Shown here one piece after another: positions 32,490 through 40,871 of a DNA stretch of 43,329 nucleotides. The notes under the pieces are model-generated. The model had not been told where the DNA came from, did no database searches, and saw only the letters and a list, made by a program, of their open reading frames with translations. How positions within the stretch are numbered: the first letter of the stretch is position 1; every line of letters starts with the position of its first letter. A program made the position numbers and the translations under genes. Source of the stretch: CAYMWF01 sp964394085 [NCBI: uncultured Gemmatimonadota bacterium] (GTDB taxonomy: Bacteria > GCA-2686955 > CAYMWF01); the NCBI GenBank assembly GCA_964394085.1, contig CAYMWF010000012.1, positions 1-43,329 on the forward strand, in the 5' to 3' direction.

Positions 32490-34229
32490 ATGCGGAAGAA
32501 TAAAATGACACCTAATGTTAAGAAACCGGGTTCTACTCCTTCGGGGAAAGCCGATAAGAAGAAACCCGTTACCATCTCGCTGGCAAATAAATCGATTATA
32601 TCATGCAGCTACAATTCAACGCCTATTGATGTCCTTCGTACTTTAGGCAAGGCTGATGACCGTTCACTTATCATGGGTATATACCGCGGTAAAAGAATTG
32701 ATTTACGTGCACCCCTCAGGATCGATGGGCAGCTAGAATTCTGTCACCTTAAAAGCCCTGAAGGAACAGAGGCTTTCCGCCGGGGCATCACAATGCTTAT
32801 CTCTTACCTTATCAGGGAAATAAATCCGAACGCCCGACTCGTTGTCGAACATTCTCTGAACAGAGGGCTCTATTGCGAATTCCGAAACCTGTCCGCTGGA
32901 CTCCGGCCGGCGATTGTATGGTTAAAAAACAGGATAAAAGAATTTGTCTCTCTGGATGTACCCTTTGAATACAGGCGAGTTCCTTTCGAAGAGGCTTTAA
33001 GCATCTTCGAAAGACAGGGAGAATGGGAAAAACGTGAACTAATCTCCGCAATCGGAAAAAAGCGTGTCGTCCTATACGGAATTAACGACTACTGGCAGAT
33101 TTTTACGGGTCCTCTCCCACCTGCTACCGGACATTTGGAGAAATATCATATTAGAAGTTACGCTCCCGGAATCATTGTTGGTTTCCGGGCCGCTCCCGAA
33201 AACAATCAGCCTGAATCCACCAATCTCGTCAGAGATCAGAGGAAGCTGTTCAGTGTTTACAGCGAGCACGAAAGATGGGGCAGGATTCTTGAGGTTGAGA
33301 ATGTCTGTGCTCTTAATCGGGCGGTGAAAAACAGCAGTCACTCAGAATTGATGAAAGTGGCCGAAGCCCTTCATGAAAAAAAAATCGCCGGCATTGCGGA
33401 TACGATAACACGGCGCTTGAAACGTTATCGTCTAATTATGATTGCAGGACCTTCCTCATCTGGGAAAACAACCTTCTCGAAACGCCTGATGATTCAGCTT
33501 AAAGTAAATGGTCTAAAACCAGTAATCCTGAACCTGGATGATTATTTTGTAAATAGAGAGCTGACCCCGAAGGATAACACAGGACAGTACGACTATGAGG
33601 CTCTCGAAGCTCTCGACCTGGAACTTTTCAATCGTAATGTTTCGGACCTGCTCGACGGCAAGAAGGTTGAGCTTCCCGATTTTGACTTCGGAGAAGGCAG
33701 ACGTTTTTATAAAGGAAGGTTCCTGGCCTTGTCTAGCCCCTATCAACCGGTCCTCGTCGAAGGTATCCACGGACTTAATGCTGCAATCGCTCCCTGTGTA
33801 ACCCCCCAACAAAGACTGAGGATATACATCTCTGCATTAACCTCTATTAATATAAATGACTTAAACCGGATCCCCTCCTCAGATAATCGTTTGATCCGAC
33901 GAATTGTAAGAGACAATCTTTTCAGGTCATACTCAGCAAGGGAAACGATTAACAGATGGCCCTCTGTCAGGGCGGGAGAAGCACGACATATATTTTCCAG
34001 GCAGGAAGAAGCCGATATATACTTTAATTCCGCTCTCGTTTATGAACTCGCTGTATTCAAACAGTATGCGATGCAGCTTCTGAGGGATATCGAACCTTAC
34101 GAACCGGAATACCCGACAGCTTGTCGTCTTCTGGAGATTCTGGAACTATTCAACCTGATCCCTGATGATGAAGTACCTCCCACCTCCATCCTGCGTGAGT
34201 TTATCGGGGGCAGCAGTTTCGATTACTGA
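32490..34229 (+). CDS. uridine-kinase-like P-loop protein with N-terminal TGS/ThrRS-like region
   Basis: A 579-residue fusion. Residues about 25-90 resemble a TGS domain (VTISLANKSI, GIYRGKRIDLRAPL). Residues 90-280 resemble the second additional domain of threonyl-tRNA synthetase (GITMLISYLI, the EHSLNRGLYCEF segment and FSVYSEHERWGRI). The C-terminal half is a uridine kinase/phosphoribulokinase-like P-loop domain with Walker A at 320-328 (GPSSSGKTT), LNLDDYFVNRE and LVEGIHGLN. This three-part layout is known from putative nucleoside kinases of Clostridia and Bacteroidetes; its physiological substrate is unclear to me. There is no strong Shine-Dalgarno before the ATG. It ends one base from the stop of the convergent lepB gene. 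Confidence 0.86.
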   Translation: MRKNKMTPNVKKPGSTPSGKADKKKPVTISLANKSIISCSYNSTPIDVLRTLGKADDRSLIMGIYRGKRIDLRAPLRIDGQLEFCHLKSPEGTEAFRRGITMLISYLIREINPNARLVVEHSLNRGLYCEFRNLSAGLRPAIVWLKNRIKEFVSLDVPFEYRRVPFEEALSIFERQGEWEKRELISAIGKKRVVLYGINDYWQIFTGPLPPATGHLEKYHIRSYAPGIIVGFRAAPENNQPESTNLVRDQRKLFSVYSEHERWGRILEVENVCALNRAVKNSSHSELMKVAEALHEKKIAGIADTITRRLKRYRLIMIAGPSSSGKTTFSKRLMIQLKVNGLKPVILNLDDYFVNRELTPKDNTGQYDYEALEALDLELFNRNVSDLLDGKKVELPDFDFGEGRRFYKGRFLALSSPYQPVLVEGIHGLNAAIAPCVTPQQRLRIYISALTSININDLNRIPSSDNRLIRRIVRDNLFRSYSARETINRWPSVRAGEARHIFSRQEEADIYFNSALVYELAVFKQYAMQLLRDIEPYEPEYPTACRLLEILELFNLIPDDEVPPTSILREFIGGSSFDY

Positions 34230-34230
34230 T

Positions 34231-34935
34231 TCATCTCACCATTTTCCCGACACGTGACCACCTGATACGCGAGAATAATCCAGGATGATCCGCGAGGGAG
34301 AAATAGACCACGAGTACTTTAGCTCTAACATTTTCAACAGGCACGAATCCCCATATACGTGAATCATGGCTATCATCCCGGTTGTCGCCTAGTACGAAGA
34401 TGCATCCTTCAGGAACGAGTACAGGTCCAAAACTCTCTGAGAATTGATGCTGTTTCTTTCGAATTATGTAATACTCCCGATCGTTGATCCGTTCGCACCA
34501 TAATTCACACTTTTCATTTATTTCCCCATCACAGTCCGCTTCGCCCCATTCTATTTTTTCTGTGGGTACGATGCTACCGTTTACGACAAGTGCTCCAGCA
34601 TCTATTTCGATCCGATCACCCGGTAATCCAATAGCCCGTTTTACATAATCTATGGATGGCTCTCCCGGAAATTTGAAGATAAAGATATCTCCTCTTTCAG
34701 GGAGAGCGTAACCGTTTAGAGAAAAATCTGTAAAAGGAACCCGGCAGGAATATGAGAGCTGGTTGGCAAAAACACGATCTCCGACCTGAACTACCGGTTC
34801 CATCGAACTCGAAGGTATCTTGTAATTTCCGAGTATCGAGGATTTGAATGCAAACACGAGGAGAACAGTTACCGATATTACGGCAAGGTTGGTAATCAAT
34901 TTCCTGCTGCGATATTTAAACCTGCATTTGTTCAT
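34231..34935 (-). CDS. lepB: signal peptidase I
   Basis: Cleaves signal peptides from exported proteins at the outer face of the inner membrane. The protein has 234 residues with one N-terminal membrane helix (residues 13-31). The catalytic Ser44 lies in KIPSSSMEPV and the general base Lys99 in YVKRAIGLPGD. The box LGDNRDDSHDSRIWGFVP is complete. GAGGGGG precedes the ATG. It would process the exported proteases encoded in this window. It converges with the kinase-like gene with a single base between the stops and no visible terminator. Confidence 0.95.
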   Translation of the reverse strand: MNKCRFKYRSRKLITNLAVISVTVLLVFAFKSSILGNYKIPSSSMEPVVQVGDRVFANQLSYSCRVPFTDFSLNGYALPERGDIFIFKFPGEPSIDYVKRAIGLPGDRIEIDAGALVVNGSIVPTEKIEWGEADCDGEINEKCELWCERINDREYYIIRKKQHQFSESFGPVLVPEGCIFVLGDNRDDSHDSRIWGFVPVENVRAKVLVVYFSLADHPGLFSRIRWSRVGKMVR

Positions 34936-35342
34936 ATCCCCCTCAACCCCGACAACCTCGGGTTCGGTTCAAACTCATTTTTGCCTTAACTGGTTACCTG
35001 CGATCCCATAGGGTCTCGTTCCTGGATTTATTTCAGTAGGCAGAAAACACACTTCACACGGATAGATTCATTCTTCTGGTTTTGAACTCACTATGGTTCT
35101 CTAACAATCATCTTCCACGAAGGAAAGAGTGCATGCTGCAAAAATAATGCGAAATACATTATCGGAGCAACAGAATCTAATGGGTGCACAAAGAAACCGA
35201 TGTGGTTCGATTGCTATATCCCCATGTTACATAACAAGTTATAAATACTTCTTCCTGGCGGAAAATCATCCGAGTTGTGGCATATATGTTGCAGTAAGTT
35301 ATTCTCAGATGTTTGGGAAATGCCGGGAAAGGTAAATATAAC
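34936..35342. other. 407-base divergent region upstream of lepB, no firm gene
   Basis: A plus-strand frame of 68 codons (35129-35335) has an acceptable AAGGAAAG site before its ATG but no recognisable features or residue pattern; I do not call it a gene. CCCGA/TCGGG arms around a five-base loop lie just upstream of the lepB Shine-Dalgarno. I could not find a promoter with both hexamers in good form on either strand. Confidence 0.4.
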
Positions 35343-35711
35343 ATGCGAGATAAGTTTGAATTCGACGAATGGGAAAACTGGGAAGAGGAAGATCTCATGG
35401 AGTTCGAGCTTTCTGATGAAGCTGACATGGAAGATGAAGATGAAGATGAAATGTTCGAATTTGATGAGCCTGGCTCCGAAGAGGATCTTTCTCTGCTACC
35501 TGCTGACATACTGAACGAAGAGACATTTGAGATACTTCAACATGCTCTAAATACAAGGGATGCATGGTTCCTCAATAAAAAGGGCAACAAGGAGGCTGTG
35601 TCAAGTAATGACATGATCACCTTCCATGAGTTTATGAAGAACACCAAGGGTATATGTAAATGGGAAAAGGATTTCTTCCATAGAATTAAGTTATACCACC
35701 CGAATAATTAA
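35343..35711 (+). CDS. small, highly acidic protein of unknown function
   Basis: From the ATG at 35343 it has 122 residues. Residues 4-48 are extremely rich in Asp and Glu (EWENWEEEDLMEFEL and EDEDEDE), with Phe and Trp spaced between them. The C-terminal part (about 52-122) is of mixed composition with Trp, Lys and His (FHEFMKNTKGICKWEKDFFHRI). There is no signal peptide or membrane segment. Acid-plus-aromatic tracts of this kind are seen in nucleic-acid mimics, chaperone-like and metal-binding proteins, but nothing identifies this one. The frame extends ten codons upstream; I prefer 35343 because AAAGGT lies about nine bases before it. Confidence 0.6.
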   Translation: MRDKFEFDEWENWEEEDLMEFELSDEADMEDEDEDEMFEFDEPGSEEDLSLLPADILNEETFEILQHALNTRDAWFLNKKGNKEAVSSNDMITFHEFMKNTKGICKWEKDFFHRIKLYHPNN

Positions 35712-35762
35712 TAAAGGAGCCTTTCCAGGCCCCCCAAACAACCCACTTATCACAAAATCAAA

Positions 35763-35990
35763 TTAACCATCAATATCAGGCAGTACTCCATTTAAATCCA
35801 AATGAATTGAAGTTGAACTGGAAATATCGGTTGCTTTCCCCTGTTCAGATTTGTTTTTTGCAATCGCCATTGTCGAAAAAGAAACAAATCCGAAAATCAG
35901 CATGCAGAGGAATGAAAGCAAAGTAAGGAAAAGGATGATTTTTCCATAGAATGTCGATTTGTCCTCAATATACAGTTTCTTTTCTGTCAT
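35763..35990 (-). CDS. small single-pass membrane protein of unknown function
   Basis: A 75-residue product with a short charged N-terminus, one long hydrophobic helix (residues 16-44, GKIILFLTLLSFLCMLIFGF) and a polar tail rich in Ser, Asp and Ile. A GAGG site lies five bases before the ATG, which, with the clean helix, supports a real gene. It converges with the acidic-protein gene, leaving 51 bases between them. It could be an uncleaved signal anchor or a small regulator of a membrane complex; no family is recognised. Confidence 0.5.
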   Translation of the reverse strand: MTEKKLYIEDKSTFYGKIILFLTLLSFLCMLIFGFVSFSTMAIAKNKSEQGKATDISSSTSIHLDLNGVLPDIDG

Positions 35991-36139
35991 ACTATCCTCG
36001 CCTCCATACTTATTTATCGGTATATATTAACTAATCGTCAGCAGTATGTGATACTTGAGCATCCACCACGGAGAAACCCGACCAAATACCCAGATTCAGC
36101 AGGACTCATTTGCGAAAATGAGAAAGTATGAGGTTGGAA

Positions 36140-37135
36140 CTATATCGTAGCCGTTAGAAGGCGGGAAATGGTGAGAATGAGTATCTTTATGTCGAGAAAA
36201 GAATTCATGTTTTCAATATAAAAAAGATCGAATTCAAGCTTTTGTTGAACATCCTCAATCGTTGAATCATATTTGTAGTTTACCTGTGCCCAGCCTGTAA
36301 TCCCTGGTCGTACCTGCAGGCGTTGGCAATAGTTAGGAACTTGAAAAGCCAGCTTTTCAACAAAATATGGTCGCTCCGGGCGAGGTCCAACCAGGCTCAT
36401 ATCTCCTGATATAACATTGAAGAGCTGAGGTAACTCGTCAAGATGAGTTCTTCTGAGATATTTCCCCACTCGAGTAATCCGCGAATCGTTTTGCTTCGCC
36501 CAGACAGGACCGGTTTTTCCTTCGGCATCGACAATCATCGATCTGAATTTGTACAATTGGAAGATATTTCCGTTTTCGCCCACCCTTTGCTGCTTATAAA
36601 AAACTGCACCATTGGAGTCAAATTTAATCAGAATTGCAATTATTATCAACAGGGGACTCGACAAAATAAGGATAACGGATGACAGGACACAATCCAGTAA
36701 TCGTTTGAAGAGAATCAGGCCTTTTGTAAACTGGCGGGAATTAAGATTTAATAGTGGAATGAAATACGCTTGTGGATCTTTGTTCTGCCCGTTTGCACCA
36801 GGTTCAAGGTTCGGCAGGATCATAATTTCAGATACATCCGAACCTGTACTTATTTCGGTCGCAGGTTTCTTTCTGCTTGCCTTTATGCCCCTGTTATCTC
36901 CCTTTTTTATTTGCTGTATGGTAATCATGGGAAGAAGAGGAAGCAGAAGTATACTCCACAGTCCAAAACATTCTCTCCCCCCAAGAAACAACAAGACGCC
37001 AATCGAGATACCTGCAAAAAGCTTCATTACGAAAAATTCTCCCTTGCGTGTTCGAAAATGTTCGAACAACGCCCCCCTGTATCTCGACTCAAGTTTCTTA
37101 CGTAAAAACCTGATCTCGGAAATCCCTTCAAACAT
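36140..37135 (-). CDS. undecaprenyl-phosphate sugar phosphotransferase (WbaP/ExoY-like)
   Basis: Transfers a sugar-1-phosphate from a UDP-sugar to undecaprenyl phosphate, starting synthesis of a surface polysaccharide or glycan. The protein has 331 residues. Residues 36-75 hold two short hydrophobic segments, less than the five-helix core of full WbaP. The catalytic PF02397-type domain occupies residues 140-331: the membrane hairpin LLDCVLSSVILILSSPLL, YKFRSMIVDAEG, RRTHLDELPQLFNVISGDMSLVGPRPERP and PGITGWAQVNY. There is no clear Shine-Dalgarno before the ATG, so the start could be further in, for example Met37. No other glycan gene is adjacent. Confidence 0.9.
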   Translation of the reverse strand: MFEGISEIRFLRKKLESRYRGALFEHFRTRKGEFFVMKLFAGISIGVLLFLGGRECFGLWSILLLPLLPMITIQQIKKGDNRGIKASRKKPATEISTGSDVSEIMILPNLEPGANGQNKDPQAYFIPLLNLNSRQFTKGLILFKRLLDCVLSSVILILSSPLLIIIAILIKFDSNGAVFYKQQRVGENGNIFQLYKFRSMIVDAEGKTGPVWAKQNDSRITRVGKYLRRTHLDELPQLFNVISGDMSLVGPRPERPYFVEKLAFQVPNYCQRLQVRPGITGWAQVNYKYDSTIEDVQQKLEFDLFYIENMNSFLDIKILILTISRLLTATI

Positions 37136-37306
37136 GCAGTAAACGCGGGCAAATTAACATAGCCCCTTGAGGGTGTCAAGCCTTTTGTCCTGTACCCACA
37201 ATCCTTGGCCTGGGCCTCTTATCTCATTTTGTCACAACGACTTTCACGGTCAAAACATTACATGACAAATCGCATTTTTTGTTGTTTCGCTATCCAGGTG
37301 CTGGAT

Positions 37307-37335
37307 TTGACGAAGTACCGTGAATCGAGTATATT
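37307..37335 (+). promoter_or_regulatory. sigma-70 promoter of the hydroxyacid dehydrogenase gene
   Basis: TTGACG (37307-37312, five of six) is followed by exactly 17 bases and TATATT (37330-37335, five of six). Transcription would start near 37342, about 44 bases before the ATG at 37386. The longer frame starting at 37344 would leave almost no leader, which supports the shorter start. Confidence 0.75.
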
Positions 37336-37385
37336 CCGTCTGATTGCTATTACGATACTCGGTGAGCATGAAAGGAGAAAACTCG

Positions 37386-38390
37386 ATGCGCAATCATGTA
37401 TTTGTCACAAGACCCCTGCCCGGATCTTCTCTAGATTTACTAAAACCAGAGGTAAAGCTTGATGTATTTACGGGGCCATTCCCGATAACTCCTCTCACCT
37501 TGATTAAAGAGTTTGCCGAGGCAGATGGTGTGATCTGCCTGTTGAATGATACAATAGATGCAACGATTCTCGAATCATCCCCAAAGTTGCGAATTGTTTC
37601 CTGCTATTCAGTTGGCTTCAACAATGTTGATATCGAAAGAGCTACCGCATTGGGGATCGTTGTGACGAATACACCCGGGATATTGACGGAAACGACTGCA
37701 GATCTTGCCTGGGCCCTCTTGATGTCAACGGCGCGGAGGGTATGTGAAGGTGATATCTTTATGCGAAATGGAAAATTCAAGGGCTGGGATCCCGGTCTTC
37801 TACTCGGAACTGACATCCACGGGAAGGTTCTCGGTATTGTAGGTCTAGGGCGTATCGGTTCAGCAGTCGCACGGCGCGCGTCAGCATTTGATATGAAAGT
37901 TGTATATTCTGATCCAACTAAAGACCTGACCGAATCTCTCCATTTCGCTACACGGGTATCGTTCTCGACTCTGCTTTCAGAGTCGGACTTCATTTCGATT
38001 CATGCTCCTTTGAATAAAAGCACGAAAAACCTGTTCGGTGAAAATGAGTTTACAGCTATGAAAAAGACTGCGATCCTCATAAATACGGCACGTGGTGAAA
38101 TCGTGGATGAAACGATGCTTGTAAAGGCTCTTCATAATGGGGAAATAACTGGAGCCGGTCTTGACGTATATGAAAGAGAACCCGAAATAACTGAGAAATT
38201 ATTAACCTTGAAGAATTGTGTGCTACTACCTCACCTGGGAAGCGCAACTCTTGAAACCAGAAGCAGGATGGCGGATTTGGCCGTGCGGAATATTCTTGAT
38301 TTTCTTCAGGGGAAAATGCCTCAATATGTTGTGAATCCGGAAGTATTCAAAAAAAAGACCTTCCAATCCAGGAACCCATTCTGGGAATAG
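37386..38390 (+). CDS. D-isomer-specific 2-hydroxyacid dehydrogenase (glyoxylate/hydroxypyruvate reductase-like)
   Basis: NAD(P)H-dependent reduction of a 2-oxoacid, probably glyoxylate or hydroxypyruvate. It has 334 residues. The nucleotide-binding motif is GLGRIG (153-158) and the catalytic residues are Arg236 (NTARGEIVDE), Glu265 (VYEREPE) and His283 (LPHLGSAT). CYSVGFNNVDIERA is typical of the GyaR/GRHPR branch. I use the ATG at 37386, preceded by AAAGGAG at eight bases; the frame is open 14 codons upstream. It stands alone, with a consensus promoter in front and a possible terminator behind. Substrate choice within the family cannot be read reliably. Confidence 0.91.
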   Translation: MRNHVFVTRPLPGSSLDLLKPEVKLDVFTGPFPITPLTLIKEFAEADGVICLLNDTIDATILESSPKLRIVSCYSVGFNNVDIERATALGIVVTNTPGILTETTADLAWALLMSTARRVCEGDIFMRNGKFKGWDPGLLLGTDIHGKVLGIVGLGRIGSAVARRASAFDMKVVYSDPTKDLTESLHFATRVSFSTLLSESDFISIHAPLNKSTKNLFGENEFTAMKKTAILINTARGEIVDETMLVKALHNGEITGAGLDVYEREPEITEKLLTLKNCVLLPHLGSATLETRSRMADLAVRNILDFLQGKMPQYVVNPEVFKKKTFQSRNPFWE

Positions 38391-38415
38391 CGGTTTTCGA
38401 TCTTTTTCAAAACCG
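38391..38415. terminator. possible bidirectional terminator between convergent genes
   Basis: CGGTTTT (38391-38397) and AAAACCG (38409-38415) pair around an 11-base T-rich loop in the 27-base gap between the hydroxyacid dehydrogenase and diguanylate cyclase stops. The stem is short and has no long U tract, so termination would be weak. Confidence 0.45.
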
Positions 38416-38417
38416 AC

Positions 38418-39389
38418 TCACCTGCTTATTGAACAGAGCTTGTTCCTACCCTGTTCCTTTGCCTGGTAGAGAGCTTGATCTGCCTGCTCAATCAACTCGA
38501 TCCTGTTAGAAGCGTCATCAGGATATGATGCAAGCCCCAAGCTTATCGTAAACTTACCACCCGGCATACATTCTTCACCAAAAAAATCAAACTCCTCAAC
38601 CTTACTGCGAATCCTCTCCCCGAGTTTTATTGCCGCATCCTGTGGTGTTTCCGGTGAGATGATTGAAAATTCTTCTCCGCCATATCTGGCGATTACATCA
38701 TACTTTCTGCAGGCTGACCTGAAAATTTCAGCAAGGTTCTTAAGAGCTCTATCTCCTTCGGGATGTCCAAGCGAGTCATTATAATATTTGAAGTGATCGA
38801 TATCTATGATAAAAAGAGAAAGGTTGTGCTCCAGTCGTTTTGCCCGTTCTATCTCGGATTCAAGCATTTGTTGGAAGAATCTATGGTTGTACAATCCTGT
38901 CAACCCATCCATTCTTGAAAGCTTCTTATAATATTCTACTTGTTTGGCCGTCTCTAGCAGACGGCGTCTTTCGGTCGTTTTTTCAATGACGAAAAGAATA
39001 TGTTCGAGATTGAATGGTTTTGTCAGATAATCCACAGCGCCCATTTTCATCATTTTAACAGCGGATTCGATGGTGCCATATCCTGTCATTACCACGAAAT
39101 CGGTCTCAATCCCTAATTGTCGTGCTTTTTTGATTAATGTATGACCATCCATTTTCGGCATCCGGATATCCATTAAAACGATATCGAAATGCTGTTTTCG
39201 CATTTTTGATAAAGCAACTTCTCCATCGGGAGCCTTGCTGACAATATAGCCCTCGTCTTCACCAAGGAAATCAGAGAGCATTTCAAGAATCGATTGCTCA
39301 TCATCCACAACAAGAATCGAAACCTGAGAATGATTGAGTTCTTTGATTTCTCGAAAATCCACCGTGTCGTTATCTGTCGGCTCTTTCAT
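38418..39389 (-). CDS. response-regulator diguanylate cyclase (REC-GGDEF)
   Basis: Makes cyclic-di-GMP under control of phosphorylation. Residues 22-138 are a receiver with Asp74 (VLMDIRMPKMDG) and Lys124. Residues 155-323 are a GGDEF domain with the active signature GGEEF (237-241) and DGLTGLYNHRFF. The product-inhibition I-site RxxD is present as Arg228-Asp231. This is a PleD/WspR-like output in a cytosolic regulator. GAGG precedes the ATG by seven bases. It lies 88 bases downstream of a phosphoacceptor-REC gene on the same strand, so the two are probably one transcript and one relay. No PilZ or EAL protein is present in the window. Confidence 0.94.
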   Translation of the reverse strand: MKEPTDNDTVDFREIKELNHSQVSILVVDDEQSILEMLSDFLGEDEGYIVSKAPDGEVALSKMRKQHFDIVLMDIRMPKMDGHTLIKKARQLGIETDFVVMTGYGTIESAVKMMKMGAVDYLTKPFNLEHILFVIEKTTERRRLLETAKQVEYYKKLSRMDGLTGLYNHRFFQQMLESEIERAKRLEHNLSLFIIDIDHFKYYNDSLGHPEGDRALKNLAEIFRSACRKYDVIARYGGEEFSIISPETPQDAAIKLGERIRSKVEEFDFFGEECMPGGKFTISLGLASYPDDASNRIELIEQADQALYQAKEQGRNKLCSISR

Positions 39390-39477
39390 CCACCAACCTC
39401 ACAGGCCTTGGACCAGCATCGATTAAACCCCGCTTCTCGGGTGTGACTTACGTGGCAAAACGCTTCATGCTGACCAC

Positions 39478-40617
39478 CTACAGAGAGATTACTTCGTTAA
39501 GCAATTCAAGAAGATACTCTTGTTTGAAAGGCTTGTAAAGGAGACGTTCTGCACCGGAAGACAAAGCTTGCTTAATTCGCTCATCATTAACATATCCCGT
39601 ATGAATTATAATCTTCATCTCAGGTTGAACCTCTTTTAAACTCCGAATAGTCTCCACGCCATCCATCACGGGCATCTTTAAATCAACAAGAGCAGCGTCG
39701 AATGTCTGTTGAGATGCCGCCTGAACCGCCGAGATCCCACTATCGACGGTTCTGACGAGATAACTCTCATTTTCAAGGATTTCTTTAAATAAATCACTCA
39801 TATAATATTCGTCATCAACAACAAGGACTGAAAACCCTTTTCCTGATTTTTTCCTTTTCCCGATGTCGATCATCTGAACATCGCCAACATATTCAACGAG
39901 TGAGGTATAATCAACCGACCGTAACTTTTCAGTTATGGCCTGTATTCTTTTACCAGCGGAATTCATAGCCTCGAGCCTATCCACCATGATACCGGGCAGC
40001 ACTTCCTTTTTCAGAAGCAGAATCTCAATCTGTCCAAGGATTACAGCCAGAGGGTTGTTAATCTCATGGTTGATACTTGCGGACATCTGATGGAATACCT
40101 CGTCTTTTTCATTTGCCGTCATTGCTGACCGTTCGTATGCGATACTCCTTGTCTGGTTCTCAAGTAACCGCAACTTCTTCCGGGCTTCATGCAGTCTGGA
40201 TGTAACCTTCCTCTCATTGGCGGAAGCAGTTAACGTGTAGTCGTAAATCTGATCGAAATAAGAATCAATATGGCGCTCAAAAAGAAAAAGGGTAGCTAAA
40301 AGTGAATCATTCCGAATTTGTATCAATTTCCTGAACTGGGACGGATAACGCTTATCGGAACCTCCGACAATGATCACCCACGGCGCAGAGCCTGTCTTTT
40401 TTTCCATTTCTACAAGTGACTGATCATTAAACTGTTTTAAAAACCCTGCGTCGAACACGACGAGAACCGGATGCCTAACCATACCGTTTTCGGTTTCGAA
40501 CTCCGAGCTGACATCTTCGAACAGAATCTCAGAGCGCTTCTGCAAGCGTTTTTTAATATTTGCTTTTATTTTCCTGTCACTAATACAGACCAGGACTCCC
40601 GGTTCATGTTTCGGCAA
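39478..40617 (-). CDS. HisKA phosphoacceptor-REC protein without an ATPase domain
   Basis: A 379-residue signalling protein. Residues 7-115 look like a degenerate receiver or Rossmann-like domain (VLVVFDAGFL, WVIIVGG) without a full acidic pocket. Residues 135-235 are a coiled coil and HisKA-type helix pair with His184 in SASINHEINNPLAVILGQ. Residues 263-379 are an intact receiver with Asp312 (LVDLKMPVMDG). Between them (236-262) there are only about 27 residues, so the HATPase domain that should follow HisKA is absent, with no frameshift visible. It probably acts as a phosphotransfer protein or needs another kinase. The start is TTG with GAGAGG just upstream. It precedes the REC-GGDEF gene. 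Confidence 0.85.
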   Translation of the reverse strand: MPKHEPGVLVCISDRKIKANIKKRLQKRSEILFEDVSSEFETENGMVRHPVLVVFDAGFLKQFNDQSLVEMEKKTGSAPWVIIVGGSDKRYPSQFRKLIQIRNDSLLATLFLFERHIDSYFDQIYDYTLTASANERKVTSRLHEARKKLRLLENQTRSIAYERSAMTANEKDEVFHQMSASINHEINNPLAVILGQIEILLLKKEVLPGIMVDRLEAMNSAGKRIQAITEKLRSVDYTSLVEYVGDVQMIDIGKRKKSGKGFSVLVVDDEYYMSDLFKEILENESYLVRTVDSGISAVQAASQQTFDAALVDLKMPVMDGVETIRSLKEVQPEMKIIIHTGYVNDERIKQALSSGAERLLYKPFKQEYLLELLNEVISL

Positions 40618-40651
40618 AGCACCTCTCCCACCAGGTAATCACGACTTTCTA

Positions 40652-40681
40652 ACAATAACGATTCTTTGTTCTAAAGGTCAA
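40652..40681 (-). promoter_or_regulatory. promoter candidate for the phosphoacceptor-REC gene
   Basis: On the minus strand TTGACC (40681-40676, five of six) is followed by 18 bases and TATTGT (40657-40652, four of six). The leader to the TTG start at 40617 would be about 28 bases. Confidence 0.5.
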
Positions 40682-40682
40682 T

Positions 40683-40730
40683 CGGTATTTATTCCTGATG
40701 ATCCCCCCCAATCAGCATCAAAAAAATACC
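40683..40730. repeat. nested inverted repeat between divergent promoters
   Basis: Outer arms CGGTATTT (40683-40690) and AAATACCG (40723-40730) are perfect. Inside them TGATG/CATCA (40696-40700/40715-40719) or CTGAT/ATCAG (40695-40699/40710-40714) can pair, around a C-rich loop. The element is directly upstream of the minus-strand -35 and about 68 bases upstream of the plus-strand -35, a position that fits an activator or shared operator. Confidence 0.45.
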
Positions 40731-40797
40731 GTTGTCAGGTGATTCTTCCTGAAGATATATCTTCTTTTTTCCGGAGTATAAAATAAATTTCGCAAGT

Positions 40798-40826
40798 TTG
40801 ACATATTGGTAAACGTTGCGTAAACT
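40798..40826 (+). promoter_or_regulatory. sigma-70 promoter of the site-2 protease gene
   Basis: A perfect TTGACA (40798-40803) is followed by 17 bases and TAAACT (40821-40826, four of six). GTAAAC occurs twice (40809-40814 and 40820-40825), 11 bases apart and thus on the same face of the helix, with AACGTT between; this may be a regulator site. The leader is about 40 bases. Confidence 0.65.
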
Positions 40827-40871
40827 TGTTTCTGGTATCAGTCGGGCTATCATTTCCCACTGGAAAAACCG

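Noticed and set aside
35129-35335. 68-codon plus-strand frame upstream of the acidic protein
   Set aside because: It has a tolerable ribosome site but no recognisable domain, helix or composition; evidence is too thin to call a gene.
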